A stretch of DNA of 64,000 nt from Desulfatibacillum aliphaticivorans DSM 15576. Lineage in GTDB: Bacteria > Desulfobacterota > Desulfobacteria > Desulfobacterales > Desulfatibacillaceae. The first letter of the stretch is position 1. Every line of letters starts with the position of its first letter. Made by a program: the position numbers and the translations under genes. Shown piece after piece: positions 32,605 through 41,408 of this stretch. The notes beneath the pieces are model-generated. The model ran no database searches and was not told the DNA's origin. It saw nothing but the letters and a program-made list of their open reading frames with translations. The stretch lies in contig NZ_AUCT01000008.1 in the NCBI RefSeq assembly GCF_000429905.1, positions 193,582 through 257,581 on the forward strand. Direction: 5' to 3'.

Positions 32605-35600
32605 ATGAAACGAATTTTTAAAATATTATTGTGGGCGCTGCTCGTTTTTTTAATCTTCGGCTTTATTGTCGTCCCCCTGGCGTTGCGCACGGATTTCGTC
32701 CAGGAGCGGCTCACGCAATACGCGGAAAACGCGACCAAAGACCTGCCCGTCTCCATTTCGTTTTCGCGAATCATGCCGGACGTCCTATCCCGTGTTACCG
32801 TCGAGGGTCTGAAGATATCAGCCCAAAATGAGGTGATTTTTCGGGCGGAGAGCGTAACGGTAGGGCCTTTGCTGCCCGGGGTCCTGGGCGAGGAAATTAC
32901 CCTCGGCCATGTAATCGTGGACAATCCCACGGCCAACCTGGTCAGAAACCCGGACGGATCCTGGAATGCGGCCTCCTGGTTTCCTCCTTCGGAGAACACG
33001 GAAGACGAAGAGCCCTTTAATCTGACTCAGTTTCCCGTCTCAATATCCCGGGCGGAAATCAAAAACGGCCGGATTCAGGTCAGAGTTCATGGGGAGGACG
33101 GCGCGGTTCTAATGGACAAGCCTTTTCAGTTGGACCTGAAAGGCCGCCTTAAGCCCTTTGCCGCCGTGGTGAACAACCTGACCCTGCGGGAAGCCGGCAA
33201 GGATAATGCGGATTTCCTGACCTGTAAAGGCGTGTACGACCTCAAAGACGACGCCGAGACCCAGGTGCAGATTAAAGGGGAATCGCCCTCTCTGGCGCAA
33301 TGGCGGGCTTTGGCGCCCGGCCTGCCGGATTTGGAAAACCTGAAGATTTCCCTGACCGCTCATGGGCCGTTGGATAAGCCTGAATTCACCTATGCTTTGA
33401 AGTGCGATCCGGAGCAAACCGTGGAAGGGGCCGCCAGCCTGGATTTATCAGGCCCTGAATTTGCGATGAAAGCCAATGCCGCGGTCGGCGGCTTAATCCT
33501 GGATGATCTGGCGCCCGAGGTTCCTGGACAGGCCAGCGGAAAGATCAAGGCCTCCATGACCGGCATGTGGCCTGATTCGGACATTAAGGCGGAGGTCATT
33601 ATCCAGCCTTCCCAGGTCCTTTCTTACGCCGTAAGCAAAGGCAGGATCAGCCTGGACTATAACCGGTCCGGCGACGCGGACCTTTCCCTGAGCTCCCAGG
33701 TCAACCTGGCGGAGCTCAAGCTGACGGCCAACGGAAACGCCAAAGGCCTGCTGGACCAGGACGCTCCGCTCTCTGTGCAATTCCATGCCGATGTGCTAAA
33801 CGCCGACCCCAGGAAGCTGGCCATGGAAACCCAAGCGCCTTCCGGTGACTTGAATTTCACCCTGAACGGTCAGGCGGACAAGGCGGCGGGCCAGAGCCTC
33901 GGAGAAACGCTTCTTACCTTTAACGCCGGATTTTCCCCGTCCCGCCTGGAGAAATTGGAAATCAATTCAGCCTCCATCAACGGCGTGCTGGACAACCGGG
34001 GCGTGGAGGTTCGCTCGGCCAATGTGCAGGGCCACGGCATGGAGCTTAATCTATCGGGCAAGGTGGATTACGAGGCCCAGGGTCTTGCCAAAGCAAAGGC
34101 CAAAATATCTGATCTGGCCGGCCTGACCAGCCTGTTCCTAAAGCAGCCCATTCCGGGCGCAGCCAACCTAAGCCTGACGGCTAAAGGCGACCTGGCCGAT
34201 CCTGACCTCCAGGGGGAAGTCACGGCCGAGCTACCCGATCTTGCTGGTGTATCTGAACAATTCCTTAAATCCGCCGTCAAAGGCTCGGCCAAAGTCAACC
34301 TAAAGGCCAAGGGCAAATGGAAAAATCCAACCATAGACGGCCGGGTGCAGCTTGCCTTGCCTGATTTGTCCGGGCTTGCCGCGCCGTATCTGGAGGACCC
34401 GCTTAAGGGCGCAGCCGATGTGGATTTGTTCGCCAAAGGCCCGGCCTTGAATCCGGCGCTAAGCGGCGAAATTTCCATGCGCGGAGTAAAGTATTTGGAT
34501 TACGCGTTTGATCAGGGGAATTTTAAGGTCAAGGCCGCCATAGAACCCATGGCCGTTTCCGTCCAGGGCGGCGTTAAGGCCTTGAATCTGGCGGGGCAAA
34601 CCCTCGACTCCCTGGCCCTGGACGTGGATCTGGAACAAAACGACCTGACCTTTACCTTAAATGGAAAGGGCGGCGCGGCGGACAGCATAAATGCCAAGGG
34701 CGTCCTTGCCGGCTACCGGCAGCTTAAAAAAAAGTTGACCTTATCCAGCCTGGAGTCGGTTTATCAAGGCAAGCGGGCCGCGCTTGTCAAACCCGCTGTT
34801 TTGGAAATTGCGCCGGATTCCGTAAAAACTTCCGGCTTGGAACTGGTCTGTGAGGAGCAAACTCTGTCGGTCCAGGGCGGTTATTGGTTCAACGGAAACC
34901 TGGATGCCTCCGTAAGTCTTCCGCAAGCGGATCTCTATCGGTTGTCTGAGATTTTGCAATTGTCCAGGCCTTTCAACGGGGCTGGTGACGCCTTCCTGGC
35001 CGCAAAAGGCTCCCTGGAAAAGCCGGAGGTCAGGTTTGAGGTCAACGCCCAAGAGGTCAGCATCGACAAGGATCTGCCCGGGCTGTCCCTCCGGGCGACG
35101 GGTGTTTATGAAAAAGGCCTTGCTTCCGTGAGTGCGGATTTGGTTCCGGAAACCGGCGGCAAGCTGGAATTTAATTCTACCTGCCCCATGGAGCTGGGGC
35201 TGCCTCTGAAAGACGACTTTTTGCCCCGCAGCGGATTGCAGGCCTCCATCAAAGGCCAGGGGCTGGACCTTGCCTTTCTCCCCCAATGGGTGGACGGCCT
35301 GGACGTCCTGGAAGGCGTCCTGAACCTGGAGGCCGCCGCTTCGGGAGACCCACGCTCTCCTATATTGCACGGTTCAGCCTCCATGGCCGCCGACAATATG
35401 GTTGTTGAAGAATGGCAAGATCCCATTACGGACTTGAAAGCCCAATTGGAATGGACTCCCCAGCTTGTCTCCATCAAGGATTTGTCCGCACGCACCCAGA
35501 AAGAAGGCGAGCTTCACGGCTCGGGAACCGTGGCTCTGGATAACTTCAAACCCACGGATTTCAACCTGGCCCTGCAAACCCGTAAATTTGATCTGTCCTA

Positions 35601-36525
35601 CTGGGGCATGATAACGGCCAGGGCGGATTCGGACCTAAAGCTGGTGGGCATGTGGCCGGATATTGACCTGACCGGCCAGGTGAAGGTGGGCAAAGGGGAA
35701 TTCCGGCTTGACCGCTTTATGGCGGAAATGCGCCGCAAGGTGGCCGTGGAAAAGGACGTGCGCATCGTGGGCGAAGAAGTGGAGGAAAAGGAATCCCCCA
35801 TCAAGCCCATGGGCCTGAACCTGGATGTGAGCATAGAAGGCCCCATGTGGATACGGGGCGAGGGCGCCCAGATTCAGGCGGGGGGAGACCTGAACGTGAC
35901 CAAAGAGCGTCAGTCCGACGCCATCCGCACCCGAGGATATCTGGAAACCAAACGGGGCGTGTACGAGTTCCGCGGCAAGAATTTCGACGTGGAAAAAGGC
36001 CGTGTGGATTTTGTGGGCCTTTATCCGCCCGACCCCATCCTGGAGATTGTGGCCGCTTACAAGGTGGCCGGCGTGACTATCTATTTGGAGATAGGCGGAA
36101 CGCCTTCCTCCATGATCATCACCCTGTCCGCGGATCCGGAGCTGGATCAAACGGATATTGCGTCCCTGTTGATTTTCGGGAAAAGGGCCTCGGATTTGAG
36201 CAGCGGAGAATCCAAATCCCTGGAAGAGCAGGGCGCCGCCATGCTGGCGGCCAAGGCTTTGGATGAATTCAAGCAGATTGTCGGCGCGGACGTTCCCGTG
36301 GACATGCTGAGCGTGCGCAGCAACGGCGAAGGAAACGGCGGCCAGGATCTGGTGGTGGGCAAATATTTGTCGCCCAAGCTGTTTGTGACCTATCGCCGGG
36401 GGATTTCCTCGGAAAGCGCCAACGAAGTCCAGTTGCAATATCAACTCACGCCAAAAATCTCCGTGGAAAGCCAGATCAGCCAATCCGAGTCCGGCGTGGA
36501 CCTGTTTTGGAATTACGACTATTAA
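32605..36525 (+). CDS. tamB: TamB-like translocation and assembly module protein (DUF490)
   Basis: 1306 residues, typical for TamB. One N-terminal TM anchor (KILLWALLVFLIFGFIVVPLAL) is followed by more than 1000 residues of repetitive beta strands (AsmA-like, then beta-taco repeats with many PDL and KGPL units) and the conserved C-terminal DUF490 region (VDFVGLYPPDPILEIVA; ADPELDQTDIASLLIFGK; FVTYRRGI). It spans the periplasm to meet TamA. The ATG abuts the tamA stop (TAAATG), so the genes are coupled. Internal runs at about 490-620 look like recent repeat duplication. Confidence 0.92.
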   Translation: MKRIFKILLWALLVFLIFGFIVVPLALRTDFVQERLTQYAENATKDLPVSISFSRIMPDVLSRVTVEGLKISAQNEVIFRAESVTVGPLLPGVLGEEITLGHVIVDNPTANLVRNPDGSWNAASWFPPSENTEDEEPFNLTQFPVSISRAEIKNGRIQVRVHGEDGAVLMDKPFQLDLKGRLKPFAAVVNNLTLREAGKDNADFLTCKGVYDLKDDAETQVQIKGESPSLAQWRALAPGLPDLENLKISLTAHGPLDKPEFTYALKCDPEQTVEGAASLDLSGPEFAMKANAAVGGLILDDLAPEVPGQASGKIKASMTGMWPDSDIKAEVIIQPSQVLSYAVSKGRISLDYNRSGDADLSLSSQVNLAELKLTANGNAKGLLDQDAPLSVQFHADVLNADPRKLAMETQAPSGDLNFTLNGQADKAAGQSLGETLLTFNAGFSPSRLEKLEINSASINGVLDNRGVEVRSANVQGHGMELNLSGKVDYEAQGLAKAKAKISDLAGLTSLFLKQPIPGAANLSLTAKGDLADPDLQGEVTAELPDLAGVSEQFLKSAVKGSAKVNLKAKGKWKNPTIDGRVQLALPDLSGLAAPYLEDPLKGAADVDLFAKGPALNPALSGEISMRGVKYLDYAFDQGNFKVKAAIEPMAVSVQGGVKALNLAGQTLDSLALDVDLEQNDLTFTLNGKGGAADSINAKGVLAGYRQLKKKLTLSSLESVYQGKRAALVKPAVLEIAPDSVKTSGLELVCEEQTLSVQGGYWFNGNLDASVSLPQADLYRLSEILQLSRPFNGAGDAFLAAKGSLEKPEVRFEVNAQEVSIDKDLPGLSLRATGVYEKGLASVSADLVPETGGKLEFNSTCPMELGLPLKDDFLPRSGLQASIKGQGLDLAFLPQWVDGLDVLEGVLNLEAAASGDPRSPILHGSASMAADNMVVEEWQDPITDLKAQLEWTPQLVSIKDLSARTQKEGELHGSGTVALDNFKPTDFNLALQTRKFDLSYWGMITARADSDLKLVGMWPDIDLTGQVKVGKGEFRLDRFMAEMRRKVAVEKDVRIVGEEVEEKESPIKPMGLNLDVSIEGPMWIRGEGAQIQAGGDLNVTKERQSDAIRTRGYLETKRGVYEFRGKNFDVEKGRVDFVGLYPPDPILEIVAAYKVAGVTIYLEIGGTPSSMIITLSADPELDQTDIASLLIFGKRASDLSSGESKSLEEQGAAMLAAKALDEFKQIVGADVPVDMLSVRSNGEGNGGQDLVVGKYLSPKLFVTYRRGISSESANEVQLQYQLTPKISVESQISQSESGVDLFWNYDY

Positions 36526-36629
36526 AATGCGAATAATTTGACAGTTTTTCCGGACCTCTGGTAATCTGAAAATATTGGCGGTGGGGCGCTTTTGCGGCTA
36601 TTGAAGGCTGCGGCAGGGAGATTAACCTG

Positions 36630-37853
36630 GTGATGAAATCTGCGCCAATATTGATTGTGGACGACGACCCGGGAGTCCGGCATTTGCTCAAAGAAGGGCT
36701 TTCGGCCTGGGATTATCAGGTCGTCGAAGCCCAGGACGGTTTGGAAGCCTGGGAGATCCTGAAAGAAACTCCCGTCACGCTGGTGATCTCGGACTGGATG
36801 ATGCCCGGCATGGACGGTGTGGAGTTGTGCCGCCGGATTCGTTCGCATCCTTTTCCTTCCTATGTTTACGTTGTTCTTCTGACCGCAAAATCCCAAAAAG
36901 ACGACCTGCTTCAGGGCATGGAGGCCGGCGCCGACGACTTCATGGGCAAGCCCTTTGCCATGGCCGAGCTTAAGGCCAAGCTGGCGGCGGCCAAACGCAT
37001 CCTTAATCTGGAGCGCAGCCTGGAAGAGAAAAACGCCAAACTCCAGGACATGTATAAAAAGCTCAGCAAGACGCAAGACCTGCTGAACAAGGACATTGCC
37101 GCAGCGGCCTGGATCCAGCAAAGCCTGCTGCCCAATTCCGGCGCCGTTTACGGCTTTCGCTTTGACTCTTTGTTCATGCCCTGCAAGGTGATCGGCGGGG
37201 ATATTTTCAACTATTTTCCGGTGGACCGCCACCATTTGGCCTTTTACTCCCTGGACGTTTCCGGCCACGGCATCCCTGCGGCCATGCTGTCCGTCACGGT
37301 CAACAAAACAATCACCAGCATGCCTTTTCACGAGGCCCGGTTTTTTTCAGGCTCGGACGGCGCCGAATACAGCCGCAGCATTTCGCCCCAATCCATGGCC
37401 AATGAGCTGAATCTGCTTTTTCAGCGCACCGAGACTGTGGAGCAGTATTTTACCATGGTCTACGGCATTGTGGATCGCAGGAACGGAAATATCATCCTTA
37501 CCCAGGCGGGGCATCCCTATCCCATTTTGATCCCCGACCACGGGAAAGCCCGTTTGTTGGGGAGCGGCGGCCTGCCCGTGGGCCTTTTGCCGGACGCCGA
37601 GTTTACCGAGGACCTGTATAGAATCGAGCCCGGAGACAGGCTGTTTTTGTATTCAGATGGAATAACGGATTGCCTGGATCAGGAAGGAAATAGATTTTCC
37701 CAGGAAAGACTTGTAAACTTTTTATCTGAAAAACGCGACTTGACGTTAAAGGACCTGATGCGAAGAATGGGGGAGGAGCTTGTGCATTTCCGCGGAGACC
37801 CCAACTTTGAGGACGACGTCTCCCTCATGGCAATGGAGCGGTTTAAAGAGTAA
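36630..37853 (+). CDS. Response regulator with PP2C/SpoIIE-type phosphatase output (RsbU-like)
   Basis: 407 residues. The receiver domain (about 1-125) has the DDD pocket, acceptor Asp in VISDWMMPGMDG, T in LLTAKS and K in MGKPF. A short coiled coil (130-160) leads to a PP2C-like phosphatase (about 165-405) with IGGDIFNYF, LDVSGHGIPAAM and YSDGITDC, supplying the metal-binding aspartates. Such proteins dephosphorylate anti-sigma-factor antagonists. GTG at 36630 or ATG at 36633 both fit the AGGGAG at 36615. No anti-sigma gene is adjacent. Confidence 0.9.
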   Translation: MMKSAPILIVDDDPGVRHLLKEGLSAWDYQVVEAQDGLEAWEILKETPVTLVISDWMMPGMDGVELCRRIRSHPFPSYVYVVLLTAKSQKDDLLQGMEAGADDFMGKPFAMAELKAKLAAAKRILNLERSLEEKNAKLQDMYKKLSKTQDLLNKDIAAAAWIQQSLLPNSGAVYGFRFDSLFMPCKVIGGDIFNYFPVDRHHLAFYSLDVSGHGIPAAMLSVTVNKTITSMPFHEARFFSGSDGAEYSRSISPQSMANELNLLFQRTETVEQYFTMVYGIVDRRNGNIILTQAGHPYPILIPDHGKARLLGSGGLPVGLLPDAEFTEDLYRIEPGDRLFLYSDGITDCLDQEGNRFSQERLVNFLSEKRDLTLKDLMRRMGEELVHFRGDPNFEDDVSLMAMERFKE

Positions 37854-37887
37854 AAGCTGATTTGCATTGATGGAAAGGAAAATCTCC

Positions 37888-38619
37888 ATGAAAAAACTGT
37901 TTATAACGATTGGGATTATCGCCTGCTTTCTGACGGCAGGCTGCAATACTTATAGGGCCCAGCCCTTGTCTTTTAAAACCCCGACCAGCTATGAGAATTC
38001 CATGAACGTCGCCGGCGCGGACATAGCGGCCAAGGCCTATTTCGATCCCCAGGAAGCCAAGGAAACCTTTGGCTTTGATATTCGCGAATCCGGACTGATT
38101 CCCGTGCTGGTGGTTTTCGACAATCAGGGAGGCGTTCCCTTTTGGATTAACGGCGAGCAGACCTTCCTGGAGGACCAGGAAGGCAATATCTGGCCTGTAC
38201 TGGCCGATAGAATCGCCTACGAGCGGGTGACCAAATACGCGAACACCAATGAAATTTTCAAGTCCGCCGGGAAAAACGCGCTGTTGGGAGCTGCCGCCGG
38301 GGTTATAATCGGGGCGGCCGTGGGCGTGGTCACAGGCGACTCGGTGGGCGAGAGCATCGGCAAGGGCGCGGCCATTGGCGGCGCCTCGGGCGCTGCTTTG
38401 GGCGGCGCTTCCAAGCTGGACAGCAACGAGGCCAGCAACCGGATTATAGACGATCTGGAATCCAAAACCCTGGAGAACAAGGCTATTCCGGGCCAGGGGC
38501 TGGCCTACGGCTACATCTTTTTTCCGGGAGAGGCCGAATCCATCAAGACCTTACGTTTGCAGATCAACGAATACGGGGACGAGGGGAAAAGCTATAATTT
38601 AAGGTTCGCCCTGCAATAA
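37888..38619 (+). CDS. Lipoprotein with glycine-zipper segment
   Basis: 243 residues from the ATG at 37888 (GGAAAGGAAAA upstream). A signal peptide ends in the lipobox LTAGC. Residues about 125-175 are a Gly/Ala-rich membrane-active run (GAAAGVIIGAAVGVVTG, then GGASGAALGG), a glycine zipper. The flanking parts are beta-rich. Related lipoproteins sit in the outer membrane; no enzymatic role is visible. It may be co-transcribed with the phosphatase gene 34 bases upstream. Confidence 0.82.
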   Translation: MKKLFITIGIIACFLTAGCNTYRAQPLSFKTPTSYENSMNVAGADIAAKAYFDPQEAKETFGFDIRESGLIPVLVVFDNQGGVPFWINGEQTFLEDQEGNIWPVLADRIAYERVTKYANTNEIFKSAGKNALLGAAAGVIIGAAVGVVTGDSVGESIGKGAAIGGASGAALGGASKLDSNEASNRIIDDLESKTLENKAIPGQGLAYGYIFFPGEAESIKTLRLQINEYGDEGKSYNLRFALQ

Positions 38620-38727
38620 GGCGGGCCGACCCGGAAAAACGTTTGACGCCAAGTTGCTATCAGTCGAGTATTCGCACTAACCGTGGAGAAACAAGCAACC
38701 TCATAGATTGCTTTTGCCACATTTGTG

Positions 38728-38787
38728 CGTCATCCCCGCAAGGGCGATCCGCTTTTCGGGATCGTCCGCAAGCGGGGACCCAGCGTC
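38728..38787 (+). repeat. Palindromic intergenic repeat, family E, copy 1
   Basis: Starts CGTCATCCCCGC and ends AGCGGGGACCCAGCGTC, with nested dyads CCCCGC/GCGGGG and CGATCC/GGATCG. A related unit at 54924-54960 shares the ends (CGTCAT...CC, GGGA.CC.AGCGTC) with a different middle. It resembles widespread REP-like elements. Confidence 0.65.
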
Positions 38788-38836
38788 ATTTTTGACTCCC
38801 CTTGGAATCGAATTACTTGTGTGAAGCGATTTGGTA

Positions 38837-39007
38837 TTATTCGTCGTCCGCGTCTTCAGGAGGGGCGCCTTCTTCCACGGCTTCCTTGACCGCCCTGTAC
38901 ACGTCTTTGAAAGTCTCCGGAAACGAAGCCGGGGAAACCCGTCCGACCTCGATGAACTTGACCACGATTTCTTTGCTGACGTTCAGAATTTTTTCTTCAA
39001 TAGCCAT
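38837..39007 (-). CDS. Small conserved-looking protein, unknown function
   Basis: 56 residues from the ATG at 39007; an upstream in-frame start at 39079 would overlap the neighbouring gene and lacks a ribosome site, while AAGGCGATT precedes 39007. The body IVVKFIEVGRVSP plus FPETFKDVYRAVKEAV is one amphipathic region ending in an acidic tail (EDADDE). No signal peptide, Cys or His. It is probably co-transcribed with the metallo-hydrolase 37 bases upstream. I recognise no named family. Confidence 0.65.
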   Translation of the reverse strand: MAIEEKILNVSKEIVVKFIEVGRVSPASFPETFKDVYRAVKEAVEEGAPPEDADDE

Positions 39008-39044
39008 GCTAATCGCCTTGTTTTTCAGGACCGTGTTGCGGCCC

Positions 39045-39863
39045 TTATATTTCCAGTTCCCAACCTTCCCTGGCAACATAGGTTTGGGGAAAATCAGCCC
39101 GGGCCTTTTTTTGCATTGCGTCCAGCATTTCGTCGGTATGGTTGGGATGGTGATGAAAAAGATGGAGGGATTTCACGTTGGCCGCTCTGGCCAGCTTGAT
39201 GCCCTCTTCGTACGTGCTATGTCCGTATCCCTTGAAATTGGGGTATTCCTCGGGCGTGTATGTGCTGTCGTAAATCAGAATGTCCGCGTCCTTGCACAAC
39301 GGGGTCAGCTTGTGGTCCACGGAGTCGTAATGCTCCGTATCCGTCGCGTAAACCACGGATTTTCCCTTCCACGTCACCCGATAGGCGAAAGATCCTCCGG
39401 GATGATTCATCTCGGCGGTTTCTATGTCCACCTCGCCGATTCTATGGCCCACCCCTTCCTCCAGGGCCTTGAATGTGATGCGGGAGGGCATTTGGCTGAG
39501 CAGGACGGGAAAATTTTGATATTGCTGCTGGTAATGCATGGCGGTTTCCAAACCCTTGTTGATCTGGTGCGCGCCCATGATGCGGATGACGTTGCCCTGG
39601 ACGTATCCCGGAGAAAAAAACGGAAAGCCCTGGATGTGGTCCCAGTGGGTGTGGCTGATGAGCAGCGTGGCGCTTCCCTTGCCGTTGCCGAAACAGGAGT
39701 CCGCCAGTTCATCGCCCAGGACGCGCAGGCCTGTGCCGGCGTCCAGGATGACCAGTTCCTCGCCGCACCAGACGGCCACGCAGGGCGTGTTTCCCCCATA
39801 GCGGATGGTGCTTTGGCCGGGCGTGGGTACGGTTCCCCTTACTCCGTAGTATTTGATTTTCAT
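39045..39863 (-). CDS. Metallo-beta-lactamase-fold hydrolase
   Basis: 272 residues. The zinc motif HTHWDH is followed by a metal His in MNHPGGSFAY, Asp in YATDTEHYD and a distal FHHHPNHTDE. The N-terminus MKIKYYGVRGTVPTPG and the GGNTPCVAV strand are typical of PhnP/RNase-Z-like cyclic phosphodiesterases, suggesting a phosphodiester substrate. The ATG at 39863 follows GAGGG. It is divergent from queF. Confidence 0.88.
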   Translation of the reverse strand: MKIKYYGVRGTVPTPGQSTIRYGGNTPCVAVWCGEELVILDAGTGLRVLGDELADSCFGNGKGSATLLISHTHWDHIQGFPFFSPGYVQGNVIRIMGAHQINKGLETAMHYQQQYQNFPVLLSQMPSRITFKALEEGVGHRIGEVDIETAEMNHPGGSFAYRVTWKGKSVVYATDTEHYDSVDHKLTPLCKDADILIYDSTYTPEEYPNFKGYGHSTYEEGIKLARAANVKSLHLFHHHPNHTDEMLDAMQKKARADFPQTYVAREGWELEI

Positions 39864-39943
39864 GTGTTTTGCCCTCAGGGGTCTGTATCTACCAAAGGCC
39901 CGGAAGGCGTGTCAAGCAAACTGAAGGCCAAGGACGTAAAATA

Positions 39944-39972
39944 TTGACGCATTTTCTCCCATCAGGTATAGA
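39944..39972 (+). promoter_or_regulatory. Sigma-70-like promoter of queF
   Basis: TTGACG (39944-39949), 17-base spacer, TATAGA (39967-39972), about 90 bases before the queF ATG. A CCGGGG/CCCCGG hairpin lies in the leader; no preQ1 aptamer pattern was found. Confidence 0.55.
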
Positions 39973-40062
39973 CCCAATACCGTGCATGGACCGGGCCTTT
40001 AAAGCCGCGGCCTTGCAATTTCTCCGGGGGCGGCCCCGGAAAGAAAAAAAGGGGCGAGCAAA

Positions 40063-40452
40063 ATGAGCGAAAAAGTCAAGCTCAGGGCGGACGGCCCGGA
40101 AACCGTAGACGCTTCCGTGCTGGAAACCATTGATTACCAATACCAAACATCCAGGGACATCGACATCCGGATCGATCAGCCGGAATTCACCTCCGTGTGT
40201 CCCATGACCGGGCTTCCCGATTTCGGGACCATCATTATCAACTATTGCCCGGATAAAAAAATTGTAGAGCTGAAGTCTCTCAAGTACTACTTTCTCCAAT
40301 ACCGCAATGTGGGAATTTTTTACGAGCATGTGGTAAACCGGATTCTCGAAGACCTGGTGAAAGCCCTGGAGCCTAAAAGGCTGGAAGTGGTGGGCGACTT
40401 CACCCCGCGCGGAGGCATCAGCACCCAGGTTAGCGCCAAGTACGTCAAATAA
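40063..40452 (+). CDS. queF: NADPH-dependent 7-cyano-7-deazaguanine reductase
   Basis: 129 residues, the short unimodular QueF form. SVCPMTGLPDFG carries the catalytic cysteine and aspartate; VELKSLKYYFLQYRNVGIFYEH is the QueF NADPH/substrate signature, and GDFTPRGG follows. It reduces preQ0 to preQ1 in queuosine biosynthesis. QueD, an earlier enzyme of this pathway, is encoded 4.3 kb away on the other strand. The ATG follows GGGGCGAGCAAA. A lipoprotein gene starts 19 bases downstream. Confidence 0.93.
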   Translation: MSEKVKLRADGPETVDASVLETIDYQYQTSRDIDIRIDQPEFTSVCPMTGLPDFGTIIINYCPDKKIVELKSLKYYFLQYRNVGIFYEHVVNRILEDLVKALEPKRLEVVGDFTPRGGISTQVSAKYVK

Positions 40453-40471
40453 TCCAACCAGGCGGAGTGTA

Positions 40472-41407
40472 ATGACAAAATTTGTCCGTATCTCAACCGT
40501 TCTGACCATTTTTCTGGCCCTGGCCCTTTTGGGCTCCGGGTGCTCCACCGTCAACTTTTATACGTCTTCCCCCCAGGAATTGGCCCAGGAGCTTATGGGG
40601 CCTCCCGGGAAATTGAAAAAACAGGTCATTGTGGCCCAATTTTACAATCCATCCCAGGCCCAGGATCTGGATTTGACCGCACTGGTGGGCGATCCCTTGA
40701 AAGCCCGTTTACAGGCCAAGTGCAACCGGACCTTTGTCCAGGATTCGCCCAGAGTTGAGTACCTGGTTTCGGAGCATTTCGGCCCCATCACCGGCGTGAA
40801 CAGAAACCTGGCCCTCATGGCCGAAGCCAGAGCCGTAGGCGCGGGCATTGTGGTCACCGGTTCTTTGTGGAAGGTCGCCCTGGAGGAGGAGAGAAAAGGC
40901 ATTTATCCCTTTCGAGAGAATGTCAAGGTCATCAGAGTCAGTCTGGACCTGTGGATGTACGACTCCCTGACCGGCTCCAAGATCGAAGACGCCAGAATTT
41001 TTTCCAGTAAGCAGTTGAAGGACGGCGAAGACTTCGAGACCGTTGAGTGGAAACAGGAGATTTTTTCCGATATCGTCAAGCAAACCGAAGATAAAATTTG
41101 CGACGCTCTCTCCGATCTGCCCTGGACCGGTTTTGTGACCAGCGTGGACGGCAAGTCCGTGACCATCGCCTCGGGTGAGGAAGTGGGCCTGCGAAAAGGC
41201 ATGCTGCTCTGGATTTGCGCCAACGGCGATATCGTGGACGGCGTAAAGGGCGAGCAATTCGTCGTGCCGGGCAAGCGTCTGGCCCGAGCCAAGGTTGTGG
41301 AAGTGCATGCAGGATCCTGCCGGGCCGAACTGACCGAAGACGCCGACGTCTCCAATGCCAGTTGGGTGTCCATCCGGAATCGGCGGGACAGCATCAATCC
41401 TTTGTAG
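40472..41407 (+). CDS. Lipoprotein, unknown function
   Basis: 311 residues with GGCGGAGTGTA before the ATG. The signal peptide ends in lipobox LGSGC. Residues about 45-190 alternate strands and helices (VIVAQFYNPSQA; IVVTGSLWKV) as in periplasmic proteins of the FlgT/CsgG-like fold; the last 90 residues form a small beta domain (GKSVTIASGEEVGLRKGM). No catalytic motif. It may be co-transcribed with queF by chance. Its stop is one base from the convergent dus stop. Confidence 0.78.
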   Translation: MTKFVRISTVLTIFLALALLGSGCSTVNFYTSSPQELAQELMGPPGKLKKQVIVAQFYNPSQAQDLDLTALVGDPLKARLQAKCNRTFVQDSPRVEYLVSEHFGPITGVNRNLALMAEARAVGAGIVVTGSLWKVALEEERKGIYPFRENVKVIRVSLDLWMYDSLTGSKIEDARIFSSKQLKDGEDFETVEWKQEIFSDIVKQTEDKICDALSDLPWTGFVTSVDGKSVTIASGEEVGLRKGMLLWICANGDIVDGVKGEQFVVPGKRLARAKVVEVHAGSCRAELTEDADVSNASWVSIRNRRDSINPL

Positions 41408-41408
41408 A

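Noticed and set aside
38802..39947. A 381-codon plus-strand frame
   Set aside because: Antisense to the metallo-beta-lactamase-fold gene, whose metal motifs are complete.
39870..40062. preQ1 riboswitch upstream of queF
   Set aside because: The C-rich loop and A-rich tail of preQ1 aptamers are not present; only a plain GC hairpin is seen.
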